A DNA stretch of 27,045 nucleotides. Source: a virus. The notes under the pieces are model-generated. The model had not been told where the DNA came from and made no database searches. It saw only the letters and a program-made list of their open reading frames with translations. This document shows positions 12,617 through 20,736 of the stretch, one piece after another; the stretch's first letter is position 1, and each line of letters begins with the position of its first letter. Where the stretch lies: IMG/VR virus record IMGVR_UViG_3300034284_002584, positions 1 to 27,045 of that record. The stretch is one strand, 5' to 3'. Both the position numbers and the translations under genes were made by a program.

Positions 12617-14494
12617 ATGATTCAATTTATAGAAGGAGAATTCTATACTGGACAGATAGAATTCTCAAACAATGGAAATGCATCCATTAATATTAACGGC
12701 AAAGAAATATTCATTCATAGAAAAAATACTTCAACCTCTTTACATTTAGATACTGTAAGAATTCAATTATTCAAAGGTGAAAGAAAAATAGAAGGTAAAG
12801 TAGTAGAAGTTTTAACAAGATTCAAAAAAGAATATGTTGGTCGTGTCCAAAAAGGAAAAAAATCCACATTCGTAGTTCCCGATAGTATTAAAATACCAGT
12901 TGATTTTTATATCAAAGGTGGTCTAATCGCTGAAGATGGTCAAAAAGTAATTGTTGAGTTAACAAAGTGGGAAGATACTAAATCACCACAAGGTAAAATC
13001 ACAAAAGTATTAGGTAACTCTGGTGATAATAACACCGAAATGAATTCAATTATGTTTGAGTATGGTTTGCCTGTGGATTTTCCACAAGAAGTAATCAATG
13101 AGTCAGAGTTAATATCTGAAGTTATTTTTGACAAAGAAATTTCTAATAGACGTGATATAAGAGATATTACTACATTTACAATTGATCCAGTTGATGCTCG
13201 TGACTTTGATGATGCTTTATCTGTCAATATTCTATCAGAAAATAAATTTGAGATAGGTGTTCATATAGCCGATGTAGGTCATTATGTTAAACCAGGAACT
13301 AAGTTAGATGATGAGGCTTTTAAGAGAGCGACATCTGTTTATTTAGTAGACAGATGTGTTCCTATGTTACCTGAAAGATTGAGTAATGGTATATGTTCAT
13401 TGAAACCAAATGAAGATAGATTAGCATTCTCTGTTATCTTCACAATTAATAATGAAGGTAAGATTTTAGATACGTGGTATGGTAAAACTGTAATTCACTC
13501 TGATAGAAGATACTCTTACGAAGAAGCTCAAGAGATAATTGAAGGAGTTGATGGTGATTATTCAACTGAAGTAAGACTACTTAATACATTAGCTCAGAAA
13601 ATTCGTAAGAAAAGAATCACTGATGGATCTATTGAAATGGGTGGTATTGAAGTAAGGTTTAAGTTAGCTGAAGATAATAAAAAACCAATCGGAGTTTATT
13701 TCAAGTATCAAAAAGAATCAAATAAACTTATTGAAGAGTTTATGTTATTGGCAAATAAATCAGTAGCTAAACTTCTTTCTGATTCTCAGTGGTTTAATGT
13801 GTATAGAGTACATGATACTCCTAATATGGAAAAACTTCAACAATTAGTAAATGTTTGTAATAATTTTGGACATGATGTTAAGATTGAAGGTGAAGGTGAT
13901 GAGTTAAAGAAATCTATTAATCAGTTATTAAAAGATATTAAAGGTTCTCCTGAAGAGAATATGATAGAAACATTAGTAACTCGTTGTATGTCTAAAGCGA
14001 CATACACTATTAAGAACATTGGCCACTATGGTTTAGGATTTACTCACTATTCTCACTTTACTTCTCCGATAAGAAGATATCCGGATTTAATTACACATAG
14101 AATATTGTTTGATTTTCTCAACAAAGCTAAGCAAGGTAATCCCGGTAAAATTGAAGAACAATCAAAATGGTGTTCAACAAGAGAATTAGTAGCAGCAAAG
14201 GCTCAAAGAGATTCTATAAAGTATAAGCAAGCTGAGTACCTACAAGATAAGTTAGGTAGTGTGTTTGATGGATTGATATCCGGTGTAACTGAGTGGGGTA
14301 TTTATGTTGAACTTATTGAAAGTAAATGTGAAGGTCTTATTAGATTTCAAGATATGGGTAAGATAAAGGTTGATGTCGAGCACTATACTGTTACTGATCA
14401 ATTAGGTAATAAGATTAGATTGGGTGACCAAATCAAAGTTGTGGTAAAAGGTGTGGATTTAGAGAAAAAACAAGTCGATTTTAGTTTATTCTAA
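12617..14494 (+). CDS. rnr: RNase R/RNase II-family 3'-5' exoribonuclease
   Basis: The 625-aa protein has the RNase R layout. Two OB-fold cold-shock-like domains occupy about residues 1-135 (GQIEFSNNGNASINING; EYVGRVQKGKK). The RNB catalytic domain begins near 180 with TIDPVDARDFDDALS, holding the metal-binding aspartates at 190-199, then HIADVGHYVKPG, RATSVYLVDRCVPMLPERL and GICSLKPNEDRLAFSV. HYSHFTSPIRRYPDLITHR is the conserved late RNB block. A C-terminal S1 domain (VFDGLISGVTEWGIYVEL, from about 547) ends the protein. Bacterial RNase R is 700-820 aa with helix-turn-helix and basic-tail extensions, which are absent here. It degrades structured RNA and, with tmRNA-SmpB, non-stop mRNA. It starts 12 bases after the truncated gene and overlaps the next by one base. 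Confidence 0.93.
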   Translation: MIQFIEGEFYTGQIEFSNNGNASININGKEIFIHRKNTSTSLHLDTVRIQLFKGERKIEGKVVEVLTRFKKEYVGRVQKGKKSTFVVPDSIKIPVDFYIKGGLIAEDGQKVIVELTKWEDTKSPQGKITKVLGNSGDNNTEMNSIMFEYGLPVDFPQEVINESELISEVIFDKEISNRRDIRDITTFTIDPVDARDFDDALSVNILSENKFEIGVHIADVGHYVKPGTKLDDEAFKRATSVYLVDRCVPMLPERLSNGICSLKPNEDRLAFSVIFTINNEGKILDTWYGKTVIHSDRRYSYEEAQEIIEGVDGDYSTEVRLLNTLAQKIRKKRITDGSIEMGGIEVRFKLAEDNKKPIGVYFKYQKESNKLIEEFMLLANKSVAKLLSDSQWFNVYRVHDTPNMEKLQQLVNVCNNFGHDVKIEGEGDELKKSINQLLKDIKGSPEENMIETLVTRCMSKATYTIKNIGHYGLGFTHYSHFTSPIRRYPDLITHRILFDFLNKAKQGNPGKIEEQSKWCSTRELVAAKAQRDSIKYKQAEYLQDKLGSVFDGLISGVTEWGIYVELIESKCEGLIRFQDMGKIKVDVEHYTVTDQLGNKIRLGDQIKVVVKGVDLEKKQVDFSLF

Positions 14495-14928
14495 TGAAAG
14501 TTGAATTTAATGTAGAGTTAAGTAGTAATAAAATAAGTGATTATGAAAACTTATTGTCAAGATTTTCAAATTGGAAAAAATACAAAAGAGAAATAAATCT
14601 AAGTCAGTTATTAGATTCGGGTAAGAAAATTGAATTTGAAGTTGATATTCCTAATTCACAAAGTGTTTTCTATGTGAATATATCAACTGATACTTGGACG
14701 ACTATGGACGCGAGTGGTGCTTGTGCCGTCATAAATAAAATGACATTTATAATATTGGAAAATATTGTCATTGAGTTAAAACTTTCTTTAAATGTTTTAA
14801 CGACAACATTTGGTAATATACTAAGAAACTTACTTGATAGCAATATAGATTTAAAACTTTATCAAAATACTCATATAGAAGGACAAGTGATTGATTTTTA
14901 TTTTGAATTACCAAAACAAGCCGCATGA
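14494..14928 (+). CDS. Hypothetical protein (144 aa)
   Basis: The protein is not recognised. Its ATG shares a base with the RNase R stop codon (TAATG), so it is translated together with the exonuclease. It contains an alpha/beta pattern with a helix-rich middle (IILENIVIELKLSLNVL) and a single TWTTMDASGACAVI segment that looks like a loop-helix with small residues. A partner role for the RNase is possible from position only. Confidence 0.6.
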   Translation: MKVEFNVELSSNKISDYENLLSRFSNWKKYKREINLSQLLDSGKKIEFEVDIPNSQSVFYVNISTDTWTTMDASGACAVINKMTFIILENIVIELKLSLNVLTTTFGNILRNLLDSNIDLKLYQNTHIEGQVIDFYFELPKQAA

Positions 14929-15362
14929 AATTTGTAAATGTTATAACTCAATCTACTCAATCTGAAATAGATGAAATACTTTATTCTATGTCTTTAGATG
15001 ATGCTAAACAAATAGAAAAGATATACTCTATGTTTGATTTTGTGGAGTATACCTCAAAAAATGGATTTGAGTGTATGTTTTGTATTGTAGATGAAAATGA
15101 TTTATTGGCGTTATCAAAAAGTTATAATAAGTTCGATATAAAACACGATTTTTTTGATTTAACCAAAAATGTCTTTTATGATAATAAGTTTCCAATAAAC
15201 TTTAAGAATCAATATGGTCTCACTGTCAAATCAAAAGTTTCTAAACTTATTGAAAAATTTAAAATTGAATTTACTACATCTGATATTATTTTAGATAAAA
15301 TATTAGAAAAGGGTATTGACAGTCTTACTGATTTTGATAAGTCAGTTTTGGAGTCTGTTTAG
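14925..15362 (+). CDS. Hypothetical protein (145 aa)
   Basis: The protein is not recognised. It is soluble and helix-rich, with two cysteines in FECMFCIVDE and a C-terminal ILDKILEKGIDSLTDFD that reads like a small helical domain. Its start overlaps the previous stop (ATGA), placing it in the RNase R unit. Its stop at 15360-15362 overlaps the stop of the portal gene on the other strand by 4 bases, so the two transcription units collide without a terminator between them. Confidence 0.6.
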   Translation: MKFVNVITQSTQSEIDEILYSMSLDDAKQIEKIYSMFDFVEYTSKNGFECMFCIVDENDLLALSKSYNKFDIKHDFFDLTKNVFYDNKFPINFKNQYGLTVKSKVSKLIEKFKIEFTTSDIILDKILEKGIDSLTDFDKSVLESV

Positions 15363-17077
15363 AACTCAAACTCTCCACCTCCACCTTCACCTCCTTCAGC
15401 TGGAGCTTCTCCACCACCCTCAGCCGGTGCTGCTTGAGCTTCTCCACCACCCTCAGCCGGTGCTGCTTGAGCTTCACCACCTTCCATCGGTACATCTCCA
15501 CCACCTTCAGCTGGTGCTCCCTCAGCTCCTCCTGCAGCTGCTGCCGCTGCGGCTGCCGCAGTTGCATCTTTAGCCCAGTATTTTTGATTTTCAGCTTTTT
15601 CTTCTGGTGTTAACTTGAACACTCTATCCATAATCCATTCAATATGGAAGTAAGGTTTTTCACCATTCATTACACCAAGTAATGTACCAACTATTTCGGA
15701 TTTTTTAGTTAAGTTGTTTAGTTTTTTCCACTCCTCAAATACTTGATTTGTATAAAATTCAATATCTATTTGATTTATTAGAATCTCATCATCTTTTAAC
15801 TCCGGAAACTCAATCATTAATTGAAGTCTTATTGGTTTAACAACAATTTCCTTAAAGTTAGCTCTAAGTCTACTTATGAAATTATGAAATTTAATCTCAT
15901 CTCTGGTCATTTCAGCAGCGTCTGTAATTAAATTACCACCACCACTATCACCTTCAAAACGAGTTAAAGGAATTTTAGATGCTCTTTTTAGTGCTTTATA
16001 GAACCAAGATAACATAGTCTCATCATTCAAGTCATGTCCTGTTGGTGATACTAGTTCCATATTAGGTGTACCGGCATCTCCCTCAGGAAACCAAATTTGT
16101 TTGTTATAAGGTAAGTGTTTTGCTCCATTTATAGTCAATGTACCTAAAGTATCATCCCATTCAACCTCTTCAGAATAATCATGAATTAATTGACCAATTT
16201 GTTCTTCAGCTCTTTGTCTTGATAGACCTTTAATCGGAATAGTAAATTTCTGATAAATTGTTGCGTTTATGATGTTAAACATAATTCTTGTTTGTTCAAG
16301 AATTTTTAATTGATTGTATGGTTTAATAAGACCTTCAACATAAGATGTTTCAGAATAATCGTTTTGTGTTGAGTATGAAATATAAATAATCTGTGAGTCT
16401 AAGAATATTCTTCTTAATTGAGGATCTTCTGGAAATTGAATCCATAAGTGACCAATTGCTGGTTCGTAAGCTGGAACTAATGTTTCTGGTCTTAATCTGT
16501 TAAATCCAATAACATTTTTCTTTTTATCATCATAGATAATCTCAATAGCTAAATATCCGTCAATAAGAAAGTCTCTCATCATTGACCAGGCTGTGATGTT
16601 ATCCGAGAATCCAAACTTATTGTATATTCTCTCAAAGAATTCTTGATATTTATCTTTTATTTCTTGTGAATAATCGGTAGAAAGTGCTTTTGGTGCACAA
16701 AAATCTCTATCATCATTATAAACAATAGCTTCATCAGTTATTGTTGAAATAAAGTCTCTAATTTCATCTTTGATTGAGTATTCTCTAAGTATTCTTCTTT
16801 TATCAGCATAAGCTTTATCTAAGTAAGGAATAGACTTTCTATTAAGTACAGATGATACGGCTCTTTGTGAAAAGAAGTCATACATACTATTTCCTTTTGA
16901 TGAATAAGGATCTTCATTGATACCAATACCTACTTGATTTCTGATGATCATATCATCATAATTCATTCCATAGTTTGATAGAGATCTAAGAATTCTACTG
17001 AATAAGCCTCTATTTTCAATGGCGGAATTCATAGTCATTCCACTTTGATTCATTCCATTTTCGTTATAGGTAGCCAT
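15359..17077 (-). CDS. gp20: Portal vertex protein, T4 gp20 family
   Basis: This 572-residue protein forms the dodecameric portal at the head-tail vertex. Typical gp20 segments are the N-terminal region with RREYSIKDE-type helix and ISTITDEAIVYND, the crown-stem entry FGFSDNITAWSMMRDFLID, VIGFNRLRPETLVPAYEP, the strand YISYSTQNDYSETSYVEG, IKPYNQLKILEQTRIMF, the long tunnel helix (QRAEEQIGQLIHDY), and EFEGDSGGGN-like loops near TRFEGDSGGGNLITD. From about residue 505 the tail changes to an A/G/E/P-rich region (a nine-alanine run, then EAQAAPAEGGG twice and GGGGEFEF at the end), which T4 gp20 lacks. The gene follows the hypothetical gene at 17134-17826 with its own upstream TATATA element. Confidence 0.9.
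   Translation of the reverse strand: MATYNENGMNQSGMTMNSAIENRGLFSRILRSLSNYGMNYDDMIIRNQVGIGINEDPYSSKGNSMYDFFSQRAVSSVLNRKSIPYLDKAYADKRRILREYSIKDEIRDFISTITDEAIVYNDDRDFCAPKALSTDYSQEIKDKYQEFFERIYNKFGFSDNITAWSMMRDFLIDGYLAIEIIYDDKKKNVIGFNRLRPETLVPAYEPAIGHLWIQFPEDPQLRRIFLDSQIIYISYSTQNDYSETSYVEGLIKPYNQLKILEQTRIMFNIINATIYQKFTIPIKGLSRQRAEEQIGQLIHDYSEEVEWDDTLGTLTINGAKHLPYNKQIWFPEGDAGTPNMELVSPTGHDLNDETMLSWFYKALKRASKIPLTRFEGDSGGGNLITDAAEMTRDEIKFHNFISRLRANFKEIVVKPIRLQLMIEFPELKDDEILINQIDIEFYTNQVFEEWKKLNNLTKKSEIVGTLLGVMNGEKPYFHIEWIMDRVFKLTPEEKAENQKYWAKDATAAAAAAAAAGGAEGAPAEGGGDVPMEGGEAQAAPAEGGGEAQAAPAEGGGEAPAEGGEGGGGEFEF
15405..15470 (-). repeat. 33-bp tandem duplication in the portal tail
   Basis: Two exact adjoining copies of a 33-bp unit encode EAQAAPAEGGG in the portal C-terminal tail. 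Partial copies lie on both sides, which suggests growth by slippage. The local G/C content is far above the rest of the window. Confidence 0.85.
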
Positions 17078-17102
17078 TCTTTATAAGATATTAAATTTAA
17101 TG

Positions 17103-17111
17103 TTATATATT
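17103..17111 (-). promoter_or_regulatory. Putative late promoter of the portal gene
   Basis: Minus strand TTTAATATATAAC, 25 bases before the portal ATG at 17077, inside the 56-base gap to the upstream gene. Confidence 0.45.
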
Positions 17112-17133
17112 AAATTTTTTTCCTCTCTTCAAA

Positions 17134-17826
17134 TCAACGCCCGTATTTGATTTGACTGTTTCTAATCCTTTTTACGTGATTATAAAGAGCGTCATATTTG
17201 TCGTTTAACTCTTTGTTAATATCATACCACTCACTTATATTACTTAGCATTAATTCTTGATGTCTTTCTTCTTTACTAGATATTTTTGATTCCCAAATTG
17301 TTAAAAGTTTTTTTGGATCATATTTATTTTTTGGATGTTGAGAGAAAAAGAAACGAGGTAGTATTTCTAAACTGATTCTGTGTACTAATACTAACTGTAT
17401 TGAGTTAAACTCCATAAGAGCATACTCAAACCCTAGTTTTTTCAACTCCTCATACATACCATTGTAGTCTACTTTAAGTGCTCTATCCTTTGTGAAATCT
17501 TCTTCGGTTATAAACTTGTCAAAAAGAGCAACTCTTAATTCCAAAGGTATAAAGTTAAAGTTCACACAAAAAAGAATAATTTTGTTAGAGAATTTTTTGT
17601 AAGAAGCTACAAATACCGGTGCCCACTTCATCCAGTTAGAGTCATCTTTGTAATGAAAAAAATAAAAACTACCGGGTTTTACGTTTTTTATTGGAATATT
17701 TTTTACCAAATCATCAGTTTGTTGGTATTTTTCATAAAGAAAAATGGAATTATTCTTAAAGTTATCTGGTATTCCATTTCCGTGTACTAATAAACTTAAT
17801 CTAGTTCTTTCAGCTAACTCGCCCAT
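17134..17826 (-). CDS. Hypothetical protein upstream of portal (230 aa)
   Basis: A conserved-looking core PGSFYFFHYKDDSNWMKW, followed by IILFCVNFNFIPLELRVALF, recalls a group of uncharacterised T4-like phage proteins in which a short 'coming to the point' beta segment precedes an N-x-x-x-x-P-x-x-x-R-x-x-L-F motif. I cannot name it with confidence. The C-terminal 60 residues are charged and helical. It is the first gene of a minus-strand unit with the portal, so a head or neck role, or DNA-end handling, is plausible from context only. It lies divergently to the gp4 gene. Confidence 0.6.
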   Translation of the reverse strand: MGELAERTRLSLLVHGNGIPDNFKNNSIFLYEKYQQTDDLVKNIPIKNVKPGSFYFFHYKDDSNWMKWAPVFVASYKKFSNKIILFCVNFNFIPLELRVALFDKFITEEDFTKDRALKVDYNGMYEELKKLGFEYALMEFNSIQLVLVHRISLEILPRFFFSQHPKNKYDPKKLLTIWESKISSKEERHQELMLSNISEWYDINKELNDKYDALYNHVKRIRNSQIKYGR

Positions 17827-17843
17827 AGTAAAGAGTTTTCTTT

Positions 17844-17851
17844 TATATATA
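17844..17851. promoter_or_regulatory. TATATATA in a divergent intergenic region
   Basis: The palindromic TATATATA lies 17 bases before the minus-strand ATG at 17826 and 12 bases before the plus-strand ATG at 17864. Being its own reverse complement, it could serve both directions. Confidence 0.4.
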
Positions 17852-17863
17852 AAAATAAAAGCT

Positions 17864-18391
17864 ATGCTTAATTCTAAGCCTAATAACTCAAATTATAATC
17901 AAGGTAATTACATTCCTAAGTTTAAGGATAAGGTAATTAAATTAAACACACATGGTGGTGTTTACTTTAGAAGTTCTTGGGAAAAGAAGATAATGACTTG
18001 GTTAGATCACAATCAAAAGATTATAAAATGGGGTGCTGAGTGTATGAGAATACCTTATCAGATGACACATTTTGATAATGGTGACGCTAAAATAAAAGAA
18101 CATTGTTATTATCCTGACTTTTACTATGAGATGAGATTGGATGATGGTACATTAAAACAAGTAGTGGTTGAAGTTAAACCAATGAAAGAATATAAAATGG
18201 TTCAGGACTTAAATGAAGGTCGTTTAACTGTTCCTGATAAGAGTCTTAAAAAGTTAAAAAACTTTGAGTATGACTTAAAAATGGCTTATAAGAATAAACA
18301 GAAGTGGGAAACTATGATTTCTTGGTGTAATAAAAAGGGATATGAATTTATTATTATTACAGAATTACATCTGAAGAAATTTAATGTGTGA
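17864..18391 (+). CDS. gp4: Head completion protein, T4 gp4 family
   Basis: The start MLNSKPNNSN at 17864 is preferred; an upstream in-frame ATG at 17744 would run antisense through the neighbouring gene. The 175-aa protein lines up with T4 gp4 (150 aa): YIPKFKDK...VYFRSSWEKKIMTWLD (T4: IIYRSHLERRFMQYCD), KIIKWGAECMRIPY (T4: NIIAWASEEIVIPY), YYPDFYYEM, then VVVEVKP, and a C-terminal KQKWETMISWCNKKGYEFI. The PDF and E-x-K residues form a PD-(D/E)xK nuclease-like core. gp4 acts after DNA packaging to complete heads before tail joining. It overlaps the tail of the next, oppositely oriented gene by 11 bases. Confidence 0.88.
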   Translation: MLNSKPNNSNYNQGNYIPKFKDKVIKLNTHGGVYFRSSWEKKIMTWLDHNQKIIKWGAECMRIPYQMTHFDNGDAKIKEHCYYPDFYYEMRLDDGTLKQVVVEVKPMKEYKMVQDLNEGRLTVPDKSLKKLKNFEYDLKMAYKNKQKWETMISWCNKKGYEFIIITELHLKKFNV

Positions 18392-18725
18392 CAATTATAA
18401 AAATTGAACATATTATTATAATAATAGGAGTGAGTCTCGCTATCAATCTACTTAAATTTGGTAATATAAAGTTTAGAATCCATCTACCTACTATAAGAGT
18501 AAGAATTAAAATACTGTAGTATTTTAATTCGGAAAATAAAGATATTCCCAACCATAAATAAAATATTAGTTGTGTTAAAAAATATAAATAATCTATTTTA
18601 AGATTTTTTTCTCTTTCTAAAACTGGTTTATCCAATCTTTTATAATTGAAAAGATAATATAAATTAGATAAGATAAATAAAATTGGACAATATAGAATTA
18701 TACTACTCAACATTTTTAATATCAT
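18381..18725 (-). CDS. Small membrane protein (114 aa)
   Basis: There are about three to four hydrophobic segments: residues 5-28 (SSIILYCPILFILSNLYYLF), about 46-62 (YFLTQLIFYLWLGISLF), about 69-87, and the last 20 residues (TPIIIIICSIFIIV). A short charged loop (KRLDKPVLEREKNLK) separates the first two. The function is unknown; holin-like or superinfection-exclusion roles are possible but nothing specific is seen. The start lies inside the previous gene (23-base overlap with 18703-18993), which supports one unit. Confidence 0.6.
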   Translation of the reverse strand: MILKMLSSIILYCPILFILSNLYYLFNYKRLDKPVLEREKNLKIDYLYFLTQLIFYLWLGISLFSELKYYSILILTLIVGRWILNFILPNLSRLIARLTPIIIIICSIFIIVTH

Positions 18726-18993
18726 TTAATGCAACTAAGTTATTGAATTCATATTCTTCTAACTTTATAGACTTTTTTTCACTTAGTATGTTGTATAAAC
18801 TATCAGAAATTAAAGCTTCTGAAAACTCACCAACTGTTCTTATATAAGAATCTGGAACATCATTGGTTCTATTTTTATAAACTAAATTAGTAAATATTTT
18901 TAAATCATCTGTTTTTAGATGGAGTGAAGCTCCATCTGGTTGAATTTCATTTTTGGAAGATTCTTCCCAAATTTGTAAAAAGACTTTATTCAT
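18703..18993 (-). CDS. Hypothetical protein (96 aa)
   Basis: The protein is not recognised. It is a small soluble, acidic protein with no signal peptide. Its last 23 bases overlap the start of the membrane-protein gene downstream, so the pair is probably translated together. No TATATA element is seen upstream, unlike most other minus-strand genes here. Confidence 0.55.
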   Translation of the reverse strand: MNKVFLQIWEESSKNEIQPDGASLHLKTDDLKIFTNLVYKNRTNDVPDSYIRTVGEFSEALISDSLYNILSEKKSIKLEEYEFNNLVALNDIKNVE

Positions 18994-19066
18994 ACATGTA
19001 ATTTGATTATTTTATCATGAATTTAAACAAAGTTTAGTTTATTGTATAGAATAAAAAAAACACTAT

Positions 19067-20158
19067 ATGAAAATTAAACAAGAGTATATTTGGTTAGATG
19101 GGTCTGAACCCCAACAACTCAGAAGTAAAACTAAAATTGTTAATGAATCTATTGGATTAGATAACAATCCTGAACACTATTCGATGTGGTCTTTTGATGG
19201 TAGTTCTACATTACAAGCTAAATCTGGTAAAGGAGAAAATACAGATTGTCTATTGAAACCAGTTTTTGTTGTAAATGATCCTTTTAGAGGTTCTGCACAT
19301 AAGCTTGTTCTTTGTGAAGTTTTAAATCCTGATGGTACGCCACATATAACTAATCACCGAAGAAAACTCGCTGAGACTGTTAAAGAACTTTCTTTAGATT
19401 CTCTTACTAAAAGTGAGGCTCCGTGGTTTGGTTGGGAACAAGAATATACACTTACTCATAAGCCTAATATGCCATTTGGTGAGGGTATTGGATTACCACT
19501 TGGATTTAGTTTAGATTCATCTAATAATCCAAGACCACAAGGTGATTATTATTGTGGTATTGGTGCTGATACTGTAATTGGTCGAGAAATCGTTGAAGAA
19601 CACATGAATATGTGTATGGAAATTGGTTTAGATATTTCTGGAGTTAATGCTGAAGTTCTTCTTGGACAATGGGAATATCAAATTGGACCAGTGACTTCAC
19701 TAAATGGTTCAGACCAATTGTGGATGTCTCGTTATATCTTACAAAGAGTTGCTGAGAAACACAGTGTTAATGTTTCTTTACATCCAAAACCACTTAAGGG
19801 TGATTGGAATGGCACAGGTTGTCACGTTAATTTCTCTTCAAGTGAAATGAGAAAAGAAGGTGGTATTGATATTATTATGGAGTCAATGTCTAAATTAGAG
19901 TCAAATCACATGGAACATATTGATGTTTATGGTTTACATAACGAACAAAGATTGACTGGAGCTCACGAGACATCAGGTATTCATGAGTTTAGTTATGGTT
20001 TTTCTACAAGAGATACTTCGATTAGAATTCCTGCTCAGGCTCAAGTAGATGGTTGTGGATATTTTGAGGATAGAAGACCAGCGTCTAACTGTGACCCTTA
20101 TTTAGTTTCTGATAGAATGTTACAAACTATTTATAGTGAAGTCGAAACTGAGGCTTAA
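19067..20158 (+). CDS. glnII: Glutamine synthetase, type II (eukaryotic-type)
   Basis: This 363-aa protein is a full-length GSII, which makes glutamine from glutamate, ammonia and ATP as a decamer. Family blocks in order: YIWLDGSEPQQLRSKTKIV (beta-grasp region), SMWSFDGSST, the PVFVVNDPFR segment, PWFGWEQEYTL with the metal-binding glutamates, GDYYCGIGAD, NAEVLLGQWEYQIGP, KGDWNGTGCHVNFS, NEQRLTGAHET, TRDTSIRIP and FEDRRPASNCDPY. All key residues that I can check are present, so it is probably active. It stands alone on the plus strand between minus-strand genes, with a terminator close behind. It probably raises glutamine supply for nucleotide synthesis in infection; this is inference. Type I (GlnA, about 470 aa) is excluded by length and motifs. 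Confidence 0.95.
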   Translation: MKIKQEYIWLDGSEPQQLRSKTKIVNESIGLDNNPEHYSMWSFDGSSTLQAKSGKGENTDCLLKPVFVVNDPFRGSAHKLVLCEVLNPDGTPHITNHRRKLAETVKELSLDSLTKSEAPWFGWEQEYTLTHKPNMPFGEGIGLPLGFSLDSSNNPRPQGDYYCGIGADTVIGREIVEEHMNMCMEIGLDISGVNAEVLLGQWEYQIGPVTSLNGSDQLWMSRYILQRVAEKHSVNVSLHPKPLKGDWNGTGCHVNFSSSEMRKEGGIDIIMESMSKLESNHMEHIDVYGLHNEQRLTGAHETSGIHEFSYGFSTRDTSIRIPAQAQVDGCGYFEDRRPASNCDPYLVSDRMLQTIYSEVETEA

Positions 20159-20174
20159 TATAATTGTAAAAAAG

Positions 20175-20199
20175 AAACCCACTCAAATGAGTGGGTTTT
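20175..20199 (+). terminator. Terminator of the glutamine synthetase gene
   Basis: ACCCACTC (20177-20184) pairs with GAGTGGGT (20189-20196) around AAAT, followed by a T-run. It begins 16 bases after the stop; A residues on the left side would also allow use from the minus strand. Confidence 0.88.
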
Positions 20200-20235
20200 T
20201 TAGTTTAAAGATGTTTTAATTTTTTAAGATTGATA

Positions 20236-20601
20236 TTAGAGTGAGTGTAGTCCCATTCCGTCATTTGACCCTTCTATTGATATTAATTTAATAAGATGTT
20301 CGTTATCACCTTTTTTCTTATAAAGTTCGTTATATCCTTTTGCAATGCCTCTCTTAAAGACCTCTGTGAAGTAAGCAAATGCGTTGACTGATTTATCTTC
20401 GTTAAAATTGTACCAGTTTTGGAACATATCTAAAAGTCCTGATTGATAACAGTCTAACTTATCATCATTAGACCAGTATCTCATTTTTTTGATTGTTTTC
20501 TTTGCTAGAAGTTCTAGCATTTTCTCGGCGTTTCTTGTTAGTTTTCCTTGGGCTTTTGATACGATAATTTCTACGTAGAGATCTTTGTTATTTAAGTACA
20601 T
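20236..20601 (-). CDS. gp55: Late-gene sigma factor, T4 gp55-like
   Basis: The 121-aa protein resembles T4 gp55 (185 aa), the small sigma factor that directs host RNA polymerase to late promoters. YLNNKDLYVEIIVSK matches the gp55 start (YVNNKELLQAIIDWK). A region-2-like helix pair follows, DKLDCYQSGLLDMFQNWYNF, then NAFAYFTEVFKRGIAKGYNE (T4: PHAYITQACFNAFVQRIKK). It is about 60 residues shorter at the C-terminus, where T4 gp55 has the clamp-binding tail, though the end here (SIEGSNDGMGLHSL) could still hold a short clamp-binding peptide. The clamp-loader ATPase gene lies 3 kb away, in keeping with coupling of late transcription to replication in T4. Confidence 0.82.
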   Translation of the reverse strand: MYLNNKDLYVEIIVSKAQGKLTRNAEKMLELLAKKTIKKMRYWSNDDKLDCYQSGLLDMFQNWYNFNEDKSVNAFAYFTEVFKRGIAKGYNELYKKKGDNEHLIKLISIEGSNDGMGLHSL

Positions 20602-20655
20602 TCATTTTAGCTTATTTTTTCTAAGGATTTATCCTTTTTAGCTATTGATTTCATG

Positions 20656-20663
20656 TTATATAT
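20656..20663 (-). promoter_or_regulatory. TATATA element before the gp55-like gene
   Basis: Minus strand AATATATAAC, 54 bases before the ATG at 20601 and between the terminator and the gene. The 54-base leader is longer than for the virion genes; it includes a short inverted sequence, AAGGATAAATCCTT. Confidence 0.35.
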
Positions 20664-20689
20664 TTTTATTAACTAAAAGTTTTTTAAAA

Positions 20690-20720
20690 TAAAAAATCCT
20701 CAAATTTCTTTGAGGATTTT
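20690..20720 (-). terminator. Terminator downstream of the 427-aa gene
   Basis: AAAATCCTCAAA (20693-20704) pairs with TTTGAGGATTTT (20709-20720) around TTTC: a perfect 12-bp stem 17 bases beyond the minus-strand stop, with a U-run for the minus strand supplied by the A-run from 20684. Confidence 0.85.
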
Positions 20721-20736
20721 AATCTTATTAATTTAA

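Noticed and set aside
15316-15573. Leucine/histidine-rich plus-strand frame and a Q/L-rich minus-strand frame in the portal tail
   Set aside because: Both are alternate readings of the 33-bp portal tail repeats.
17744-17863. N-terminal extension of gp4
   Set aside because: It would run antisense through the first codons of the 17134-17826 gene; the gp4 similarity begins after 17864.
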